DNA from: Mesorhizobium sp.
GTDB lineage: Bacteria; Pseudomonadota; Alphaproteobacteria; Rhizobiales; Rhizobiaceae
Assembly: GCA_030698645.1 (NCBI GenBank)
Contig: JAUYMV010000115.1
Location: 1-6,819, forward strand
Direction: 5' to 3'
Length of the DNA stretch: 6,819 bases
The notes below the pieces were generated by a model that ran no database searches, was not told where the DNA came from, and saw only the letters and a list, made by a program, of their open reading frames with translations. Each line of letters begins with the position of its first letter. Within the stretch, counting starts at the first letter, position 1. A program made the position numbers and the translations under genes. Positions 5,621-6,819 of the stretch are shown here, in pieces.

Positions 5621-6819
5621 ATGAGCAATGACGCCAATGACGAGATCGTAGCACCCTCCTTCCTGTCCGAGGCCAGCGCACTCGAGGACGGGCTGCGCCT
5701 GGGGGGAGCGGGTGTCTGGCGATGGCGGGTCGACACCGACCAACTCGACTGGACACGAAATCTCGAAAGCGTCCATCACCTCCCTGATGGCTCGTTCGAC
5801 GGAACCCTTTCGAGTTTCCAGCGGGATCTCCATCCCGACGACGCCGAGGGCGTCTGGAAAAAGATCGCCACCAGCATCGAGAGCGGGGCGCCCTATCGCG
5901 CCGTCTACCGCACTGCTCCTCGCCCCAATGAGCGCGAAATCTGGATCGAGACGGCCGGCGGCCTGACGACGGCGCCCGACGGGGCCCGGTATCTCACGGG
6001 AATATGCCTGGATGTGTCCGAACGTGTCCGTAACGAGCATCAGCTGCGGCGGCGACTGGCACAACAGCACGCTGTCGCGCGCTTCGGTTCGTTTGCACTC
6101 AACGAGGGCGATCTGCAGAAAGTCATCGATGCGGCTGCGCTAGTTGCCGCCGAGGTGCTCCACGTTCCCCTGACGAAGATATTGCAGTTCGCCGATTCCG
6201 CGGATCACCTCGTGCTGCGTGCCGGGCTGGGATGGCAGGAGGGGCTCGTCGGCCAGGGCAAAGTCGGCATCGATGACGCCTCCCAGGCGGGCTTTACGCT
6301 GCTGGCAAATGAACCGGTGATCGTCGGCGATCTGTTGACCGAAACACGGTTCAGCGGGCCTCAGCTTCTGCATGACCACAAAGTCCGAAGCGGTATATCT
6401 GTCGTCATTCCCGGCTCGGGCACACGCCCGTTTGGCGTGTTCGGCATACATTCATGCGATGTCCGCGACTTCGATCACACCGATGCCGAGTTTCTCCAGT
6501 CGCTTGCCCATATCGTGGCGGGGGCCGCGAGGCACGCGGAGGCGGCGGATCACCGGCTGCTGCTTGTCCGGGAAATGGCGCACCGCGCTGGAAACATGCT
6601 GCAACTGGTCAACAGCATGGCCAGCCAGACGTTCAACTCCAATGCCGACCCGCAGCTGGCCCGTAGGTCCTTCAGCGACCGCTTGAACGCGCTCGCGCGT
6701 TCGAACTACGTCGTTGCGCGTGGTGGCTGGACGTCCACTCCTTTTGCGGATCTGGTGGAAGAAACTCTGAAGCCGTTCGGCAACCGGGTGACGGTCGAAG
6801 GTCGAAATGTCCTGCTGCC
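5621..6819 (+). CDS. PAS-GAF-HWE sensor histidine kinase (partial, 3' end missing)
   Basis: A cytoplasmic sensor kinase that autophosphorylates on histidine and passes the phosphate to a response regulator; its signal is unknown. It is open to the window end with 399 codons visible. No membrane segment is seen. A PAS_3-type domain (about 24-137) has LHPDD and ends in the DVSER linker. A GAF domain follows (about 150-308). The dimerisation/phosphoacceptor region begins near 312 with EMAHRAGNML, phosphoacceptor H321 and N325. It continues with SMASQTF and RLNALAR, and a downstream Trp followed by DLVEETLKPFG, as in HWE kinases. The expected HATPase domain lies beyond the window. The H-box usually reads HRVKN; here it reads HRAGN. 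The start is uncertain: ATG 5621 has only a poor GAAG upstream, while in-frame ATG 5585 has AGGCGG 10 nt upstream and would add 12 residues. It has no evident link to prfB beyond position. Confidence 0.88.
   Translation, partial: MSNDANDEIVAPSFLSEASALEDGLRLGGAGVWRWRVDTDQLDWTRNLESVHHLPDGSFDGTLSSFQRDLHPDDAEGVWKKIATSIESGAPYRAVYRTAPRPNEREIWIETAGGLTTAPDGARYLTGICLDVSERVRNEHQLRRRLAQQHAVARFGSFALNEGDLQKVIDAAALVAAEVLHVPLTKILQFADSADHLVLRAGLGWQEGLVGQGKVGIDDASQAGFTLLANEPVIVGDLLTETRFSGPQLLHDHKVRSGISVVIPGSGTRPFGVFGIHSCDVRDFDHTDAEFLQSLAHIVAGAARHAEAADHRLLLVREMAHRAGNMLQLVNSMASQTFNSNADPQLARRSFSDRLNALARSNYVVARGGWTSTPFADLVEETLKPFGNRVTVEGRNVLL

Noticed and set aside
1..6819. CRISPR array, insertion sequence, tRNA, rRNA or phage genes
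   Set aside because: No regular direct repeats, transposase-like proteins, attachment-site duplications or tRNA-like cloverleaf sequences were seen. Codon use is uniform across the genes.

Overview
The window looks like chromosomal core DNA of an alphaproteobacterium, most likely Hyphomicrobiales (Rhizobiales) and probably close to Mesorhizobium/Phyllobacteriaceae. The reasons are high GC with strong G/C third-position bias, protein sequences of clearly rhizobial character, the order amidase - PBP1a - RF2 known from rhizobia, and an HWE-type sensor kinase, a family concentrated in this group. The taxon is inferred from sequence character; no search was run.

Layout, all genes on the + strand. 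Positions 1-298 are a non-coding regulatory region: a good sigma70-like promoter (101-129), a symmetric palindromic block with a CtrA-like half-site and a GANTC site (206-250), and a weak minus-strand promoter candidate that would serve a gene left of the window (rne in related rhizobia). Next is amiC (299-1564), a secreted AMIN + Amidase_3 N-acetylmuramoyl-L-alanine amidase. A 205-nt spacer with overlapping, mutually exclusive hairpins leads to mrcA (1770-4217), a complete bifunctional PBP1a. A 194-nt spacer follows, in which I see no convincing signal. Then prfB (4412-5543), release factor 2, is interrupted by an in-frame TGA at 4481-4483 inside a textbook +1 programmed-frameshift site, so the true 376-aa product is split over two frames. 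After a small hairpin with a T-tract comes the 5' part of a soluble PAS-GAF-HWE histidine kinase (5621 to the window end), cut off within its dimerisation/phosphoacceptor region.

How the genes work together: AmiC cleaves stem peptides from glycan strands at the septum, while PBP1a polymerises and crosslinks new glycan. The two therefore form a peptidoglycan hydrolase/synthase pair that may share cell-cycle control. RF2 terminates translation at TGA and TAA and regulates itself: when RF2 is scarce the ribosome pauses at the internal TGA and shifts +1 to make more RF2. The amiC and mrcA genes end in TGA, whereas prfB itself ends in TAG, which RF1 reads. The kinase seems to be an independent signalling gene with no evident functional tie to the others.

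I do not see an undescribed multi-gene system here. The most remarkable element is the RF2 frameshift. Second-tier items are the palindromic control region upstream of amiC, the switch-like hairpins before mrcA, an isolated CxxC in PBP1a, and a variant H-box in the kinase.
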